Positions 1 to 8,558 of a DNA stretch of 64,000 nucleotides are shown here, piece by piece. The position numbers and the translations under genes are program-made. The notes under the pieces are model-generated. The model did not search any database. It had not been told where the DNA came from and saw only the letters and a program-made list of their open reading frames with translations. The stretch spans positions 18,847 through 82,846 of the forward strand of contig DATLXN010000017.1 of NCBI GenBank assembly GCA_035575715.1, given 5' to 3'. The stretch is from JACCSI01 sp035575715 (GTDB lineage: Bacteria > Acidobacteriota > Vicinamibacteria > Vicinamibacterales > UBA2999). Numbering within the stretch: position 1 is the stretch's first letter; every line of letters begins with the position of its first letter.

Positions 1-1
1 C

Positions 2-727
2 GGCATCCTGATCGCTGCGGGCACCAGCATCTGCGGGGTCACAGCCATCGTCTCGACCGCACCGGCCATCGAGGCCGACGAGAAGGAGGTCGCCTACGCA
101 GTGGCCAACGTCGTCGCCTTTGGATTGTTCGGGATGCTGGCCTACCCGTATCTGGCGCACGCGCTGCTGCAGCGACCGGAAACGGTCGGCCTGTTTCTCG
201 GGACGGCGATCCACGACACGTCACAAGTCGTCGGTGCGGCGCTCACCTATCGGCAGATGTACGGCGACGATGTGGTGTTGCGAGTGGCGACGGTAACCAA
301 GCTGACGCGCAACTTGTTTTTGGCCGGCGTCATTCCGCTGCTGACGTGGATGCATCTGCGCGCCTCTCGCGCGGAGGGCGCGCGCCACAAGGCGAACTGG
401 AAGACGCTGGTTCCGCTGTTTGTCCTGGGATTTGTCGCGATGGCGATTGTGCGAACCGCCGGCGACGCGACCCTGCAATCGACCGGCGCTGCCTACGGTC
501 TATGGGACGCCGCTGCCTGGACGCGCCTGACCAATCAGATCGGCGACTTCTGGGCGTCGCGCGTGCTGCTCGGCACGGCGATGGCGGCGGTGGGCTTGAA
601 CACCAGTTTCGCGGTGTTCAAAGGCGTCGGCCCGAAGCCGTTCATCGTCGGTCTTGCGGGCGCGCTAATGGTCGGCGCGGTCGGACTGGTGATGGCGGTG
701 GTGTTCGGGCGATATGTGTCGTTGTAG
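2..727 (+). CDS. YeiH-family putative sulfate exporter, 5' end outside window
   Basis: The frame is open from the second base of the window, so the N-terminus is missing and 241 residues are visible. The first visible residues read GTSICGVTAIVSTAPAIEA, the typical glycine-rich helix of YeiH/UPF0324 membrane proteins, followed by the Glu-rich EADEKEVAYAVANVVAF segment. At least five hydrophobic helices follow, including LFVLGFVAMAIVRTAGD. The family is annotated as putative sulfate exporters; the substrate here is not shown by the sequence. The stop lies directly against a heptamer repeat array. An internal ATG at position 101 is in frame but is not the start, because conserved sequence continues upstream of it. 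Confidence 0.85.
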   Translation, partial: GILIAAGTSICGVTAIVSTAPAIEADEKEVAYAVANVVAFGLFGMLAYPYLAHALLQRPETVGLFLGTAIHDTSQVVGAALTYRQMYGDDVVLRVATVTKLTRNLFLAGVIPLLTWMHLRASRAEGARHKANWKTLVPLFVLGFVAMAIVRTAGDATLQSTGAAYGLWDAAAWTRLTNQIGDFWASRVLLGTAMAAVGLNTSFAVFKGVGPKPFIVGLAGALMVGAVGLVMAVVFGRYVSL

Positions 728-840
728 GCAGGTAGGCGGGTGGGCAGGTGGGCAGGTGGGCGGGTAGAGGGGGCGGGTAGGCAGGTAGGCGGGTAGAGCG
801 GGCAGGTAGGCAGGTGGGCAGGTAGGCGGGTGGGTAACGG
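728..840. repeat. G-rich heptamer array (GGCAGGT / GGCGGGT type), left of four-helix gene
   Basis: Degenerate tandem units of 7-8 bases built from GGCAGGT, AGGCGGGT and GGGCAGGT fill the whole spacer between the YeiH stop and the next gene. The G-rich strand is the plus strand. The same unit family recurs at 1257-1330 in the same orientation, at 1346-1408 inverted, and around 47574-47725. Confidence 0.9.
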
Positions 841-844
841 GTAG

Positions 845-1225
845 TTACTTCGCTGACGCTGCCCTCAAAGTCTGCGACCGCTTCAGTAGTCCGTGCAGTG
901 GCGCGGCGGTCATGCGTAGCAACTTCCCGAACGCTTCGTGGTCGGGAGCAGACAAATGACCGACACGAGTAGCGAGGTGAAGGCCGTAACTCACCTCCGC
1001 CAACGATCCGATCGCGATTCGCAAATGTCGCGCGCGCATCGGGCCTTCAGGAAACGCGTACCCTTCAACAATATTTGCAGCGACTGAATATGCAGCGCGC
1101 CGAAGCTGCGCCGACAGTTGATATTTTTCCTCCGCGGGAAATTTCGTTCGCGTGATGCCGTAAATCGCCACACACAATTCGTCGGCGCGTTGCCAGGCGA
1201 CAAGATTCTCATGTGGTTGACCCAT
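845..1225 (-). CDS. Four-helix-bundle protein (23S rRNA intervening-sequence / Avd-like family)
   Basis: 126 residues. The start MGQPHENLVAWQRADELCVAIYG and the central stretch LSAQLRRAAYSVAANIVEGY are the hallmarks of the four-helix-bundle family first found as ORFs in intervening sequences of 23S rRNA genes. The fold is shared with Avd, the accessory protein of diversity-generating retroelements. The C-terminal half (IAIGSLAEVSYGLHLA) matches the usual third and fourth helices, and the length is normal for the family. Molecular function is unknown; a nucleic-acid-binding role is inferred from the basic, Arg-rich surface. No 23S rRNA gene and no reverse transcriptase is nearby. The gene sits inside a heptamer array: the same unit lies 3' of it (728-840) and 5' of it (1257-1330), with an inverted array beyond (1346-1408). 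Confidence 0.85.
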   Translation of the reverse strand: MGQPHENLVAWQRADELCVAIYGITRTKFPAEEKYQLSAQLRRAAYSVAANIVEGYAFPEGPMRARHLRIAIGSLAEVSYGLHLATRVGHLSAPDHEAFGKLLRMTAAPLHGLLKRSQTLRAASAK

Positions 1226-1256
1226 ACCGACAGCATGGCAAGACCGCTGCCAGTGA

Positions 1257-1408
1257 GTAGGCGGGTAGGCAGGTAGGCGGGTAGGCAGGTAGGCAGGTAA
1301 GCGGGTAAGCAGGTAGGCAGGTGGACAGATGGACAGGTCGACATTCCTACCCGCCCTACCTGCCTACCCGCCTACCTGCCCACCTGCCCACCCGCCTACC
1401 TGCCTACC
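1257..1408. repeat. Inverted pair of heptamer arrays upstream of the four-helix gene
   Basis: Positions 1257-1330 carry GGCAGGTA/GGCGGGTA units on the plus strand. Positions 1346-1408 carry the complementary CCTACCTG/CCTACCCG units, with about 15 bases of unique sequence between. The two halves can fold into one long imperfect hairpin. The right half runs into the 3' end of the carboxypeptidase gene and provides its stop codon. Confidence 0.9.
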
Positions 1409-2964
1409 ATCCTCACCAACGCCCGATCGATGATCGCGTCGATCTCCCCAGTCGGGATCTGGTAACTGTTGACCAGGATCGAAAACACCATCGGCTCGCC
1501 ATCCAGCGTCGTCAGGTAACCGGACAGCGCCCGCACGTGCGACAACGTGCCGGTCTTGGCGGCGACGCGGCCCTCGGCGACTGTGCCTTTCATGCGATTC
1601 GCCAACGAGCCACTGACGCCGGCGACGGGTAACGTCGCTCGAAATAGTTCAGCGTGTTTCGGATCGGCGGCGATCCTGGTCAGCAACAGGGTCAGCGCAT
1701 TGGCGCTGACGAAGTCGTAGCGCGACAGGCCCGAGCCGTCACGCGATAAGTACGAGTCGGCTGGAATGCCCCATGCGCTGAGCGTTTCGCGAAGTCGCTT
1801 GATACCGACGGCGCCGGTCGCAGGAGCGCCTGGCGGCGCCATCGCGTGTAGCAGCGTTTCCGCGTAGATGTTGCGACTCCACTTGTTCGTGACATCGATG
1901 ATTTCCGACAGCGGCGGCGATCGATCGTCGATCAGCGTGGTCGCGTCGCTCAGTTTGAGTACGGTGCGCAGATCGTCGATGTCGATCGGGGTTCCCGAAA
2001 CAAAGATCCCATGGCGCGCGAGCGCCTCGCGAAAGGCGTTGACGTAGAGGCGGGTGGGATTATCAACGGCGGCATTGACGCTGATCGGCTTGGCGTCAAC
2101 CGCGATCTGGCCGCGCACCTGCAGCAACGAGGTGCCCGGCACCCGAGCGAGCCTGACCCCGTTGGCCGCGTTCGGTGCTGCCGTGGTCACGCCGTGATCG
2201 ATGAACAGGCCGCTGCCAAGCGGGGTCATGCTGATGATCGCGCGATCCCCCGGCGCCATGCCCGGGCCGATCTGCAGGGTGACCTGATTCTCGTTGTATT
2301 GCAGGGCGCTCACCGGCGCTCCGTAGCCATCCTGCAGGTTGTCCCAGGCCCACCCGAGACCCCAGCCGGGCTCGGCGAACGCATTGTCGTCGCCGACGAT
2401 CTGGCCGCTGACGATTTTCAAGCCCTTGGCCTGCAGGGCCTTGGCCCATTCATCGAAGATGCGCCACCGCTCCGGATGGCGAGGGTTGATCGTCGGGTCG
2501 CCGTTGCTGGTGATGACGAGGTCGCCGACCAGCGTGCCGTCCGCCTCGATCGGTGCGGTTGCGACAATCTTGGTGGCGAAGCGAAAATCCCACCCAAGCC
2601 GTTCAGCGGCCACCGCCGTCGTCAGCAACTTCTGATTGGAGGCCGGCACCATGAACTGATGGGCATTGAGGCTATACAGCGACTTCGCTGAGCGAAGCGA
2701 GTAGACGTGGACCGCCCAGTGCGCATGCGCAGCGGCGGGGGTCGAGAAGATCGTCTGCAGGTCGCGGGGCAGACGTTCCGGGGTGTTGGGCGCAGCAGGA
2801 ACCGCGACAGCGACAGGGGCAGCTGGGGCGGGTGCGGCGTCTGGAGGACTCGGGGCAGGAGCAGCGACCGGGGGCGGGGCGACAACCGGCGCGATCGGCA
2901 CCGGCCGCGTCGCGCAACCGTTCAGCAGAACGGCTACGGTGAGAAGGACGGCGCTACTTCGCAC
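1396..2964 (-). CDS. dacB: D-alanyl-D-alanine carboxypeptidase/endopeptidase (PBP4 type, S13)
   Basis: 522 residues. The N-terminus has a lipoprotein-like signal (LLTVAVLLNGC, Cys17) followed by an Ala/Pro-rich linker of about 45 residues. The penicillin-binding motifs are all present: S109-N-Q-K112 in VPASNQKLLTT, SRN in KWSRNIYAETLL near residue 360, and KTG in AAKTGTLSHVRALSGYL near residue 470. These define the S13 family, which trims peptidoglycan cross-links or stem peptides in the periplasm. A lipidated form is unusual for PBP4 but plausible. The last residues (MVGR) and the TAG stop are written in heptamer repeat sequence, so the original C-terminus may have differed. The DUF4340 gene ends 7 bases upstream of this start. 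Confidence 0.9.
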   Translation of the reverse strand: MRSSAVLLTVAVLLNGCATRPVPIAPVVAPPPVAAPAPSPPDAAPAPAAPVAVAVPAAPNTPERLPRDLQTIFSTPAAAHAHWAVHVYSLRSAKSLYSLNAHQFMVPASNQKLLTTAVAAERLGWDFRFATKIVATAPIEADGTLVGDLVITSNGDPTINPRHPERWRIFDEWAKALQAKGLKIVSGQIVGDDNAFAEPGWGLGWAWDNLQDGYGAPVSALQYNENQVTLQIGPGMAPGDRAIISMTPLGSGLFIDHGVTTAAPNAANGVRLARVPGTSLLQVRGQIAVDAKPISVNAAVDNPTRLYVNAFREALARHGIFVSGTPIDIDDLRTVLKLSDATTLIDDRSPPLSEIIDVTNKWSRNIYAETLLHAMAPPGAPATGAVGIKRLRETLSAWGIPADSYLSRDGSGLSRYDFVSANALTLLLTRIAADPKHAELFRATLPVAGVSGSLANRMKGTVAEGRVAAKTGTLSHVRALSGYLTTLDGEPMVFSILVNSYQIPTGEIDAIIDRALVRMVGR

Positions 2965-2971
2965 GGTGGTC

Positions 2972-4315
2972 TCAGCTCGCGATCAGCGCGTCTAATGCTT
3001 TGACCAGCTCTTCGTAGGCGAGCGGGTCGAGCACCGCGACGCCCGGCTCGCCGTTGCGCGCGGCGACGGCTTCAGTGCTGGTGTTGACGATTTGCACCTG
3101 CTCCGTCTTGCCGCCGTCATAGTTGGCCGAGATCAGCAGCGCAGGTTTTTCTGCACCGGCGACCTTGAAGGACTGCGCGCGCAGACTGGTGAGCTTGGTG
3201 AGCAACTCTTCCATCTTGGCGGCGTCGACATCGGTCGCGCTGCCGCCGGCGGTAACGCGCTGCCACTTCTCCGGGGCGTTCTCTCCAGCGGCCGCCAGTT
3301 TCTTGAATTCAAAGGTGTCGGTGCCGCGGACGATCGTCAATGTCGAGGCGTTGAAGCCACGGAACTCGAACAGGTCCTTGTCCCGGTACTCGTCGGCGGT
3401 CTTCGCCAAGTCGCTGCCGATGGCGGGATCGACGGTGAAGATCAAACCGCGGGACTCGTCGCGCGCGTACAATTCGCCGCCCACTGCGCGGCCCACCGAT
3501 AACGTCGCGCGTGAGCTGCCGGCGCCAACGGTCACTTTACTGACCGGCTGATCGAGTCCATAGACGGCCAGGGCATCGGCGGCCGGCGGCGCGCCGCTCG
3601 CCGGGTCGGCGACGATCTTGGTCATCGCGGCGCTCGACAGCCGGGTCAGCAGCGCTTCGATCGCGCTGTAATCGCCGCGCGCCTGCACCGGCTGCTTGAC
3701 CCCCCACTCGCTGCCGGTGCGGGCCAGTTGAATGGCGGTGCCGGCGTTGGTCACTTCGACACTGTCGACCTTGTCGCGGTCGAAATTCAGGATGCGTTTC
3801 TCGCGCAAGTCAAAGGCCTTCTTGGCGAACGACCCTTCATGAAAGGCCTGCACCAGGAAGACGCGTTTCTCGCCGGGCTTGACCGCGTAGACGTCACTTT
3901 GCGTCGCGGTTTTCTCGCCGAGGTGCAATTCGCCGGTGACACCGCCGGCCGCTTTGAACGCCACCTTGATCTTGGGTTCGGCCAGACCGTATTCGGCGAG
4001 GTTGGCGGCGTTCTCGTCGATCACCCGATTAATCTCGAGCGCCGCAAGGCTCGAGGTCACCGATGACACGGCCGTTTGATCGGCGTCGCCGGTCACCGGT
4101 GCGGTCATCCGCCACGTGCCGTTTTCCTTGCGCAGCGAGCTGGTCTCGTTCTCCGAGGTCACGGTCAGCTCTTCGATCAGTTCGCCATCGACAGCGAACA
4201 CCTTCTGTTTTTCCTCGATGCCGCCGGCCGGCCGCTTGGAGTCGACAAAATAGATGTAGCCGCCGAGTCCGGCGAGGACGACGATCAGGGCAAGCGTCGA
4301 GAGCAGGCCGCGCAT
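2972..4315 (-). CDS. DUF4340 domain-containing protein of an ABC export cassette
   Basis: 447 residues with one N-terminal transmembrane helix (LSTLALIVVLAGLGGYIYF) and a long soluble part made of repeated beta-rich units such as ITVTSENETSSLRKENGTW-like segments. This is the DUF4340 pattern. Genes of this family commonly follow a GldG-like gene and an ABC ATPase/permease pair, as here. The role of the protein is unknown. It starts 3 bases after the GldG-like stop, so the four genes from 7654 to 2972 look like one transcription unit, with the PBP4 gene following 7 bases on. Confidence 0.85.
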   Translation of the reverse strand: MRGLLSTLALIVVLAGLGGYIYFVDSKRPAGGIEEKQKVFAVDGELIEELTVTSENETSSLRKENGTWRMTAPVTGDADQTAVSSVTSSLAALEINRVIDENAANLAEYGLAEPKIKVAFKAAGGVTGELHLGEKTATQSDVYAVKPGEKRVFLVQAFHEGSFAKKAFDLREKRILNFDRDKVDSVEVTNAGTAIQLARTGSEWGVKQPVQARGDYSAIEALLTRLSSAAMTKIVADPASGAPPAADALAVYGLDQPVSKVTVGAGSSRATLSVGRAVGGELYARDESRGLIFTVDPAIGSDLAKTADEYRDKDLFEFRGFNASTLTIVRGTDTFEFKKLAAAGENAPEKWQRVTAGGSATDVDAAKMEELLTKLTSLRAQSFKVAGAEKPALLISANYDGGKTEQVQIVNTSTEAVAARNGEPGVAVLDPLAYEELVKALDALIAS

Positions 4316-4318
4316 GGC

Positions 4319-5914
4319 TTAGCGCCTCCGCCACCAGGTGTAGACTCCCGCGCCGAGGACCAGCCCGGGGATGATCAGCAACGACATCAGCATGATGCGT
4401 TGTTGCTGATCAGCGGTCAGCGTGACGCGGCGATCTTTCGCTTCACGCGGGCGGATGGCGATCAGGTTTTCCTGCTGCGCCAACCAGTTAATGGCGTTGA
4501 GGAAAAAGTTCTGGTTGCCCTGAATGCCGACCGCGTTATTCGCCGCAAAATCCGAATCGCCAATGACCGCAATCCGGCTCTCTGGTTTCGGCGCGTCAGG
4601 ACTGAGATTGCCGGCCAGCGGCGGGGGAGGCGCGTCGGTCGCCGGCGCGCTGACCGCGGCGCCCAGGGCCACTGGCCCCTGACGATCGCCTTGATCGCCA
4701 TTGAACTCGACGCGGCCCGAGGCCAGGCTCTTGAGATCACTTTCGGCCCAGCTTTGCGCGCTGGTCTGCACCAAGGCCTGCGGCGTCCGGCCATTGGCAC
4801 CGCCTTCGACAACCGTCACCGAACGCGCCAGCGGAAAGGCGGTCATGACGCTGAAGCCTGCAGTGATCGGATGCCCGGGATAGATCGTGGCGACCGGCAC
4901 CGACGCGTCGCCGCCAAACAACTGACCCATGCCGCTGGCGTCGACGACCACATCGTTACCGAGTGTGATTGACCACTCCTGCAGGAAGCTCCGCAGATTG
5001 GTGATCTCTGCACCGGCAGGCTCGGGCGGATCGATCATCAGGAGCAACTTGCCACCGGTGGCGACGTAGCGTTTGATGGCATCGATCTCAGGGGCGAGAA
5101 AATCGGTCTTCGGGCCGGCGACCACCAACAGGGTGGCATCGGCAGGCACGTCTTTCTGCTGCGCCAGGACCACCGACCCGACGCTGAAGTTATCGCGTCC
5201 CAGCGCCCCGGCGATGGTCGCGTAGCCGAGCCGATCCGCGCCGGCGGTGTCGCGCTCGCCGTGTCCCTGCGTGAAATACAACTTCTTTTCTTGTCCGCTG
5301 ACCAACTTCACCAACGCGTTGGTCACGTCCTGTTCTTCTACCGCCGAAATGCGCTGCTCGCGGTCTTTGTAGTCCATCACCACTGTGCCGTAGGCACTGA
5401 TCTCCGCCTGCTTGGCGCGCGCCGGGTTACGGTCGACGTCGACGTATTCGACCTGGACGTTCTTCGACTCGTAGGTGTAGGTGTCCAACCGATCGCGAAA
5501 GCGCTCGAAACCGGTGTCCTGGTCATAGACCGTGAAGCGCACCGGTGCATCGAGGTCGCGAAGGATGCGCTTCGACTGGTCGGAGAGGCTGAACGCCTGA
5601 TTCTCGGTCAGGTCCCATCGCTTGTTCTGACGGGTGCCGAGGTAGTTCACGGCGACGAGGATGCCGACCGCGACCAGGATGCTGATCACCGACACGGTGC
5701 CGTAGCGCGCTTGACGCCGGCCGTAGAAGGACATGACGTCCCGCCATTGCCCGAGCATGTAGAGCAGGATGCAGGCCAGGCCGGCCCACGTCAGGTAGGT
5801 GCCGTATTGCATCCACTCCGGACGAAGAAAGCGAATCGCGACGGCGCCAAACACCAGCGCCGTACCAATCCAACCAATGACGCCCGTAACTTTATTCAGC
5901 ATTAGCCCCGCCAC
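4319..5914 (-). CDS. GldG-family ABC transporter auxiliary protein
   Basis: 531 residues. Three hydrophobic helices lie in the first 110 residues (IGWIGTALVFGAVAIRF, YLTWAGLACILLYMLG, SVISILVAVGILVAVNYLG). A large extracytoplasmic domain follows, with segments typical of the GldG/ABC_transp_aux family such as VRFTVYDQDTGFERFRDRLD, KKLYFTQGHGERD and GKLLLMIDPPEP. One C-terminal helix (IMLMSLLIIPGLVLGAGVYTW) precedes an Arg-rich tail. In Bacteroidota the family works with GldA and GldF; outside gliding bacteria its substrate is unknown. The start overlaps the permease end by 13 bases. Confidence 0.85.
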   Translation of the reverse strand: MAGLMLNKVTGVIGWIGTALVFGAVAIRFLRPEWMQYGTYLTWAGLACILLYMLGQWRDVMSFYGRRQARYGTVSVISILVAVGILVAVNYLGTRQNKRWDLTENQAFSLSDQSKRILRDLDAPVRFTVYDQDTGFERFRDRLDTYTYESKNVQVEYVDVDRNPARAKQAEISAYGTVVMDYKDREQRISAVEEQDVTNALVKLVSGQEKKLYFTQGHGERDTAGADRLGYATIAGALGRDNFSVGSVVLAQQKDVPADATLLVVAGPKTDFLAPEIDAIKRYVATGGKLLLMIDPPEPAGAEITNLRSFLQEWSITLGNDVVVDASGMGQLFGGDASVPVATIYPGHPITAGFSVMTAFPLARSVTVVEGGANGRTPQALVQTSAQSWAESDLKSLASGRVEFNGDQGDRQGPVALGAAVSAPATDAPPPPLAGNLSPDAPKPESRIAVIGDSDFAANNAVGIQGNQNFFLNAINWLAQQENLIAIRPREAKDRRVTLTADQQQRIMLMSLLIIPGLVLGAGVYTWWRRR

Positions 5915-6669
5915 CGTTCGCTGTCGACCGACTTTGCAGTCAGGAACAGCCCGAATGAAATGAAGCTCAGGTAGTACACCAGGTGCTTCGTGTCGATCAC
6001 GCCCTTGGCGAAATCTTCAAAGTGATCGGTAATCGACAGATGCGAGAGCACCGCTTGCGCGGTCGGCCCGACGAAACTGCCGATCCAGTTGATCACCCAC
6101 AGCATCAGAAACACCGAGAACGTCGCCAGCGTCGCGACGATTTGGCTCTTCGTCAAACTCGAGATGAGCAAACCGAGCGAGATGAAACAGCCACCCATCA
6201 GCAGCAGGCCGAGGTAGGCCGTCGCAATTGGTTTCCAATCCGGCTCGCCGTAGAGAAACAAGATGCCGAGGTGGAGCAGTGACACCGCCAGCATCGCGGC
6301 ATACAACGTCATCGCGCCGAGGAACTTGCCAAAAATGATCTGGGCATCAGTGAGCGGAGAGGTGAGCAGCAACTCCATCGTGCCCGAGCGCTTTTCCTCG
6401 GCGTAGGTGCGCATCGTGATCGCCGGAAAAAAGAACAGCAGGATCACGGTGACGTTGCTGAGCAGCGGCGCAATGAGCATCTCGTTGATGTTCATCGGCG
6501 GCTGGCCCATCCCCCCGGTCATCTGCATGCTCTGCCGGTTGAAGAACGAGAGCAGCGCATAAAAGAACCAGCCGTAGAGCAGCGCGAACAAGCCGACGAC
6601 GACATAGCCCATCGGCGAAGCAAAGTAGGCGCGCACCTCTTTGCCGGCAATTGTCAGGACGTTACGCAT
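5902..6669 (-). CDS. ABC-2 type permease (GldF/NosY-like)
   Basis: 255 residues with about six hydrophobic helices. The sequence YAEEKRSGTMELLLTSPL followed by IIFGKFLGAM is the signature loop of ABC-2 permeases of the GldF/NosY type. An extracytoplasmic Met-rich loop (RQSMQMTGGMGQPPMNINEM) sits between the first two helices. It forms the membrane part of the transporter with the ATPase directly upstream, whose reading frame it overlaps by 8 bases. Confidence 0.9.
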   Translation of the reverse strand: MRNVLTIAGKEVRAYFASPMGYVVVGLFALLYGWFFYALLSFFNRQSMQMTGGMGQPPMNINEMLIAPLLSNVTVILLFFFPAITMRTYAEEKRSGTMELLLTSPLTDAQIIFGKFLGAMTLYAAMLAVSLLHLGILFLYGEPDWKPIATAYLGLLLMGGCFISLGLLISSLTKSQIVATLATFSVFLMLWVINWIGSFVGPTAQAVLSHLSITDHFEDFAKGVIDTKHLVYYLSFISFGLFLTAKSVDSERWRG

Positions 6670-7654
6670 CGGCCACCTCCGTCTCGCTGGTCGCGATGGT
6701 GGCGTCGGGGGCAGGCGCCCCGGTCGCGTCCTCGGTGGTCAGGCTCAGGAAGATTTCTTCCAGACTCATGCGCATTGGTCTCAATTCGAGCAGCCCCCAG
6801 CCGCGGTTGACGATCGTCGAAGATAGTTCGCGGCGGATGTCATGACCGCGCTCGCTGTCGACCTCGACCTCGACCAGGCCGTCGCGTGCAGTCGCGCTGA
6901 CCCGGGTAATGCCCGGAATCGCGCCGAGCGCAGTTTCGATCTCCCCCGCAGTGCCCGCCACCTGTAAATACATCGTCTCCGAACCGCGCAGTCGTGCCGT
7001 CAGGTTGTCCGGCGTATCAACCGCCACCACCCGCCCCTTGCTGATGATGACGACGCGCTGACAGGTCTGGCTGACTTCCGGAAGGATGTGGGTGCTGAGG
7101 ACGATGGTGTGATTGCCACCGAGCTCGCGAATCAATTGCCGCGTCTCAATAATCTGTTTCGGGTCGAGCCCTGCCGTCGGCTCGTCGAGGATCAGCACAT
7201 CTGGGTTGTGGATGATCGCCTGGGCCAGCCCGACGCGCTGTTTGTAGCCTTTCGACAGTTTCGCGCAGTGGCGGTTGGCCATGTCCGCGACCCAGGTCTT
7301 CTTCATCGCATCATCGACGCGCGACTTGATGTCGCGCCGCGCGACGCCTTTGATCCGAGCGACGAAGTTGAGGTACTCGCGCACCGTCATGTCGGGATAG
7401 AGCGGCGGCGTTTCGGGCAAGTATCCGGTGCGACGCTTGGCCTCGATCGGCTTCTCGAAGACATCGGAGCCGCCCACCAGGACGCGCCCTTCAGTCGCCG
7501 GCATGTAGCCGGTAATAATCCGCATCGTCGTCGTCTTCCCGGCGCCGTTTGGTCCGAGGAAGCCGAGAATTTCTCCGGCTTCGACGCGGAAGGTCACATC
7601 GTTGACGGCGGTGACAGTTCCGTATCGTTTCGTGAGGTTCTGAACCTCAATCAT
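6662..7654 (-). CDS. ABC transporter ATP-binding protein
   Basis: 330 residues. Walker A is GPNGAGKTT (near residue 38), the signature is LSKGYKQRVGLAQA, Walker B is VLILDEPTAGLD, and the H-loop is LSTHILPE. The C-terminal extension of about 100 residues (from LRGSETMYLQVAG) resembles the regulatory tail of GldA/NosF-like ATPases. It is the first gene of the cassette ATPase - permease - GldG-like - DUF4340. Its start ATG (MIEVQNLTKRYG) lies divergently about 145 bases from the acylase gene. Confidence 0.92.
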   Translation of the reverse strand: MIEVQNLTKRYGTVTAVNDVTFRVEAGEILGFLGPNGAGKTTTMRIITGYMPATEGRVLVGGSDVFEKPIEAKRRTGYLPETPPLYPDMTVREYLNFVARIKGVARRDIKSRVDDAMKKTWVADMANRHCAKLSKGYKQRVGLAQAIIHNPDVLILDEPTAGLDPKQIIETRQLIRELGGNHTIVLSTHILPEVSQTCQRVVIISKGRVVAVDTPDNLTARLRGSETMYLQVAGTAGEIETALGAIPGITRVSATARDGLVEVEVDSERGHDIRRELSSTIVNRGWGLLELRPMRMSLEEIFLSLTTEDATGAPAPDATIATSETEVADA

Positions 7655-7669
7655 GGTGAAACCCTGTGC

Positions 7670-7692
7670 ACTTGTACTTTGAACTTTGAACT
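7670..7692. repeat. Short heptamer repeat (ACTTTGA)
   Basis: Two and a half copies of an ACTTTGA unit lie in the divergent spacer between the ABC ATPase and the acylase gene. The rest of the spacer (7655-7799) shows no clear promoter to me. Confidence 0.6.
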
Positions 7693-7799
7693 ACCGAGCG
7701 CGGCTGGGTAAAGTAGATGCCGCGTCAGTGGTGACGCAGCCCCCCATCTTATTCAAACCGTCAGCAGGCGGCAAGACGCCTCGGATCGCCGGACGCCCT

Positions 7800-8558
7800 G
7801 TGAAACGCCTGATTCTCATCCTAATCGTCGTCGCCGTCATCTTCGCCGCTGCCGGTGGCTGGTGGTGGGCGCGTGGCTCGCTGCCTGTTTTGGACGGTGA
7901 ACTACGGGTTGCTGGTCTGCAGGCGCCGGTGGAGGTGTTGTTTGACGGCCACGGCGTGCCGCATGTCTATGCGTCGGGACCGGAAGACGCGTGGTTTACC
8001 GCCGGCGTTCTCCACGCCCGGGATCGACTCTGGCAGATGGAGTTGTACCGTCGCGCGGCCTATGGACGACTATCCGAGGTTTTCGGTAGCGACACGCTGG
8101 CGATTGATCGCCGCTTGCTGACGCTGGACCTGCGTGCCGCCGCTGAGGCCGAGTGGCGCGCCGCACCGCCCGTGGTCCGCGACGCACTGACCCGCTACGC
8201 CGCGGGCGTGAACGTTCAAATGGAAGGGGCAGGGGGGCGTTTGCGTCCGCTGGAGCTGCAGATCCTCCGCACAACCACTGCGCCGTGGACCGCGATCGAT
8301 TCGCTTGCAGTCGGGCGCCTGCTCGCCTGGCGGCTTGCCGAGAATCACCAGGCCGAACTGGTTCGGCACGCGCTGGCGACGCAGTTTGGTGTCGATGAAG
8401 CATTGCGATTAGGGGGCCGTTACCCTGCTGATGGCCCCACGGTCATACAGGGACCCGCTCCGCGGGTGGGACCGCCTTCGGCGGTGGGACCGGCTTCGCC
8501 GGTCGGGCGGTGGGACCGGCTTCGCCGGTCGGGGGACCGCTCGCTGCGCTTGCGGTAG
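7800..8558 (+). CDS. Penicillin acylase family protein, alpha-side fragment (frame ends in repeat array)
   Basis: I chose the GTG at 7800 because it is followed at once by a membrane anchor or signal (MKRLILILIVVAVIFAAAGG); an in-frame ATG at 7686 lies in poorly conserved sequence. The segment VLFDGHGVPHVYASGPEDAW, then FTAGVLHARDRLWQMELYRR and GRLSEVFG, is the N-terminal alpha-subunit pattern of penicillin G acylase and acyl-homoserine-lactone acylases (Ntn hydrolases). The frame runs into the palindromic repeat array at 8448 and stops at 8558. The beta subunit continues in another frame. With one 8-base partial unit (8504-8511) absent, the two frames would join. It may be a broken gene, a reversible off-state or an assembly error. 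Confidence 0.85.
   Translation: MKRLILILIVVAVIFAAAGGWWWARGSLPVLDGELRVAGLQAPVEVLFDGHGVPHVYASGPEDAWFTAGVLHARDRLWQMELYRRAAYGRLSEVFGSDTLAIDRRLLTLDLRAAAEAEWRAAPPVVRDALTRYAAGVNVQMEGAGGRLRPLELQILRTTTAPWTAIDSLAVGRLLAWRLAENHQAELVRHALATQFGVDEALRLGGRYPADGPTVIQGPAPRVGPPSAVGPASPVGRWDRLRRSGDRSLRLR

Noticed and set aside
728..1408. CRISPR array
   Set aside because: Repeats are 7-8 bp, degenerate and contiguous, with no regular unique spacers and no cas genes.
728..1408. Diversity-generating retroelement
   Set aside because: Only an Avd-like fold is present; no reverse transcriptase and no template/variable repeat pair with adenine changes was found.
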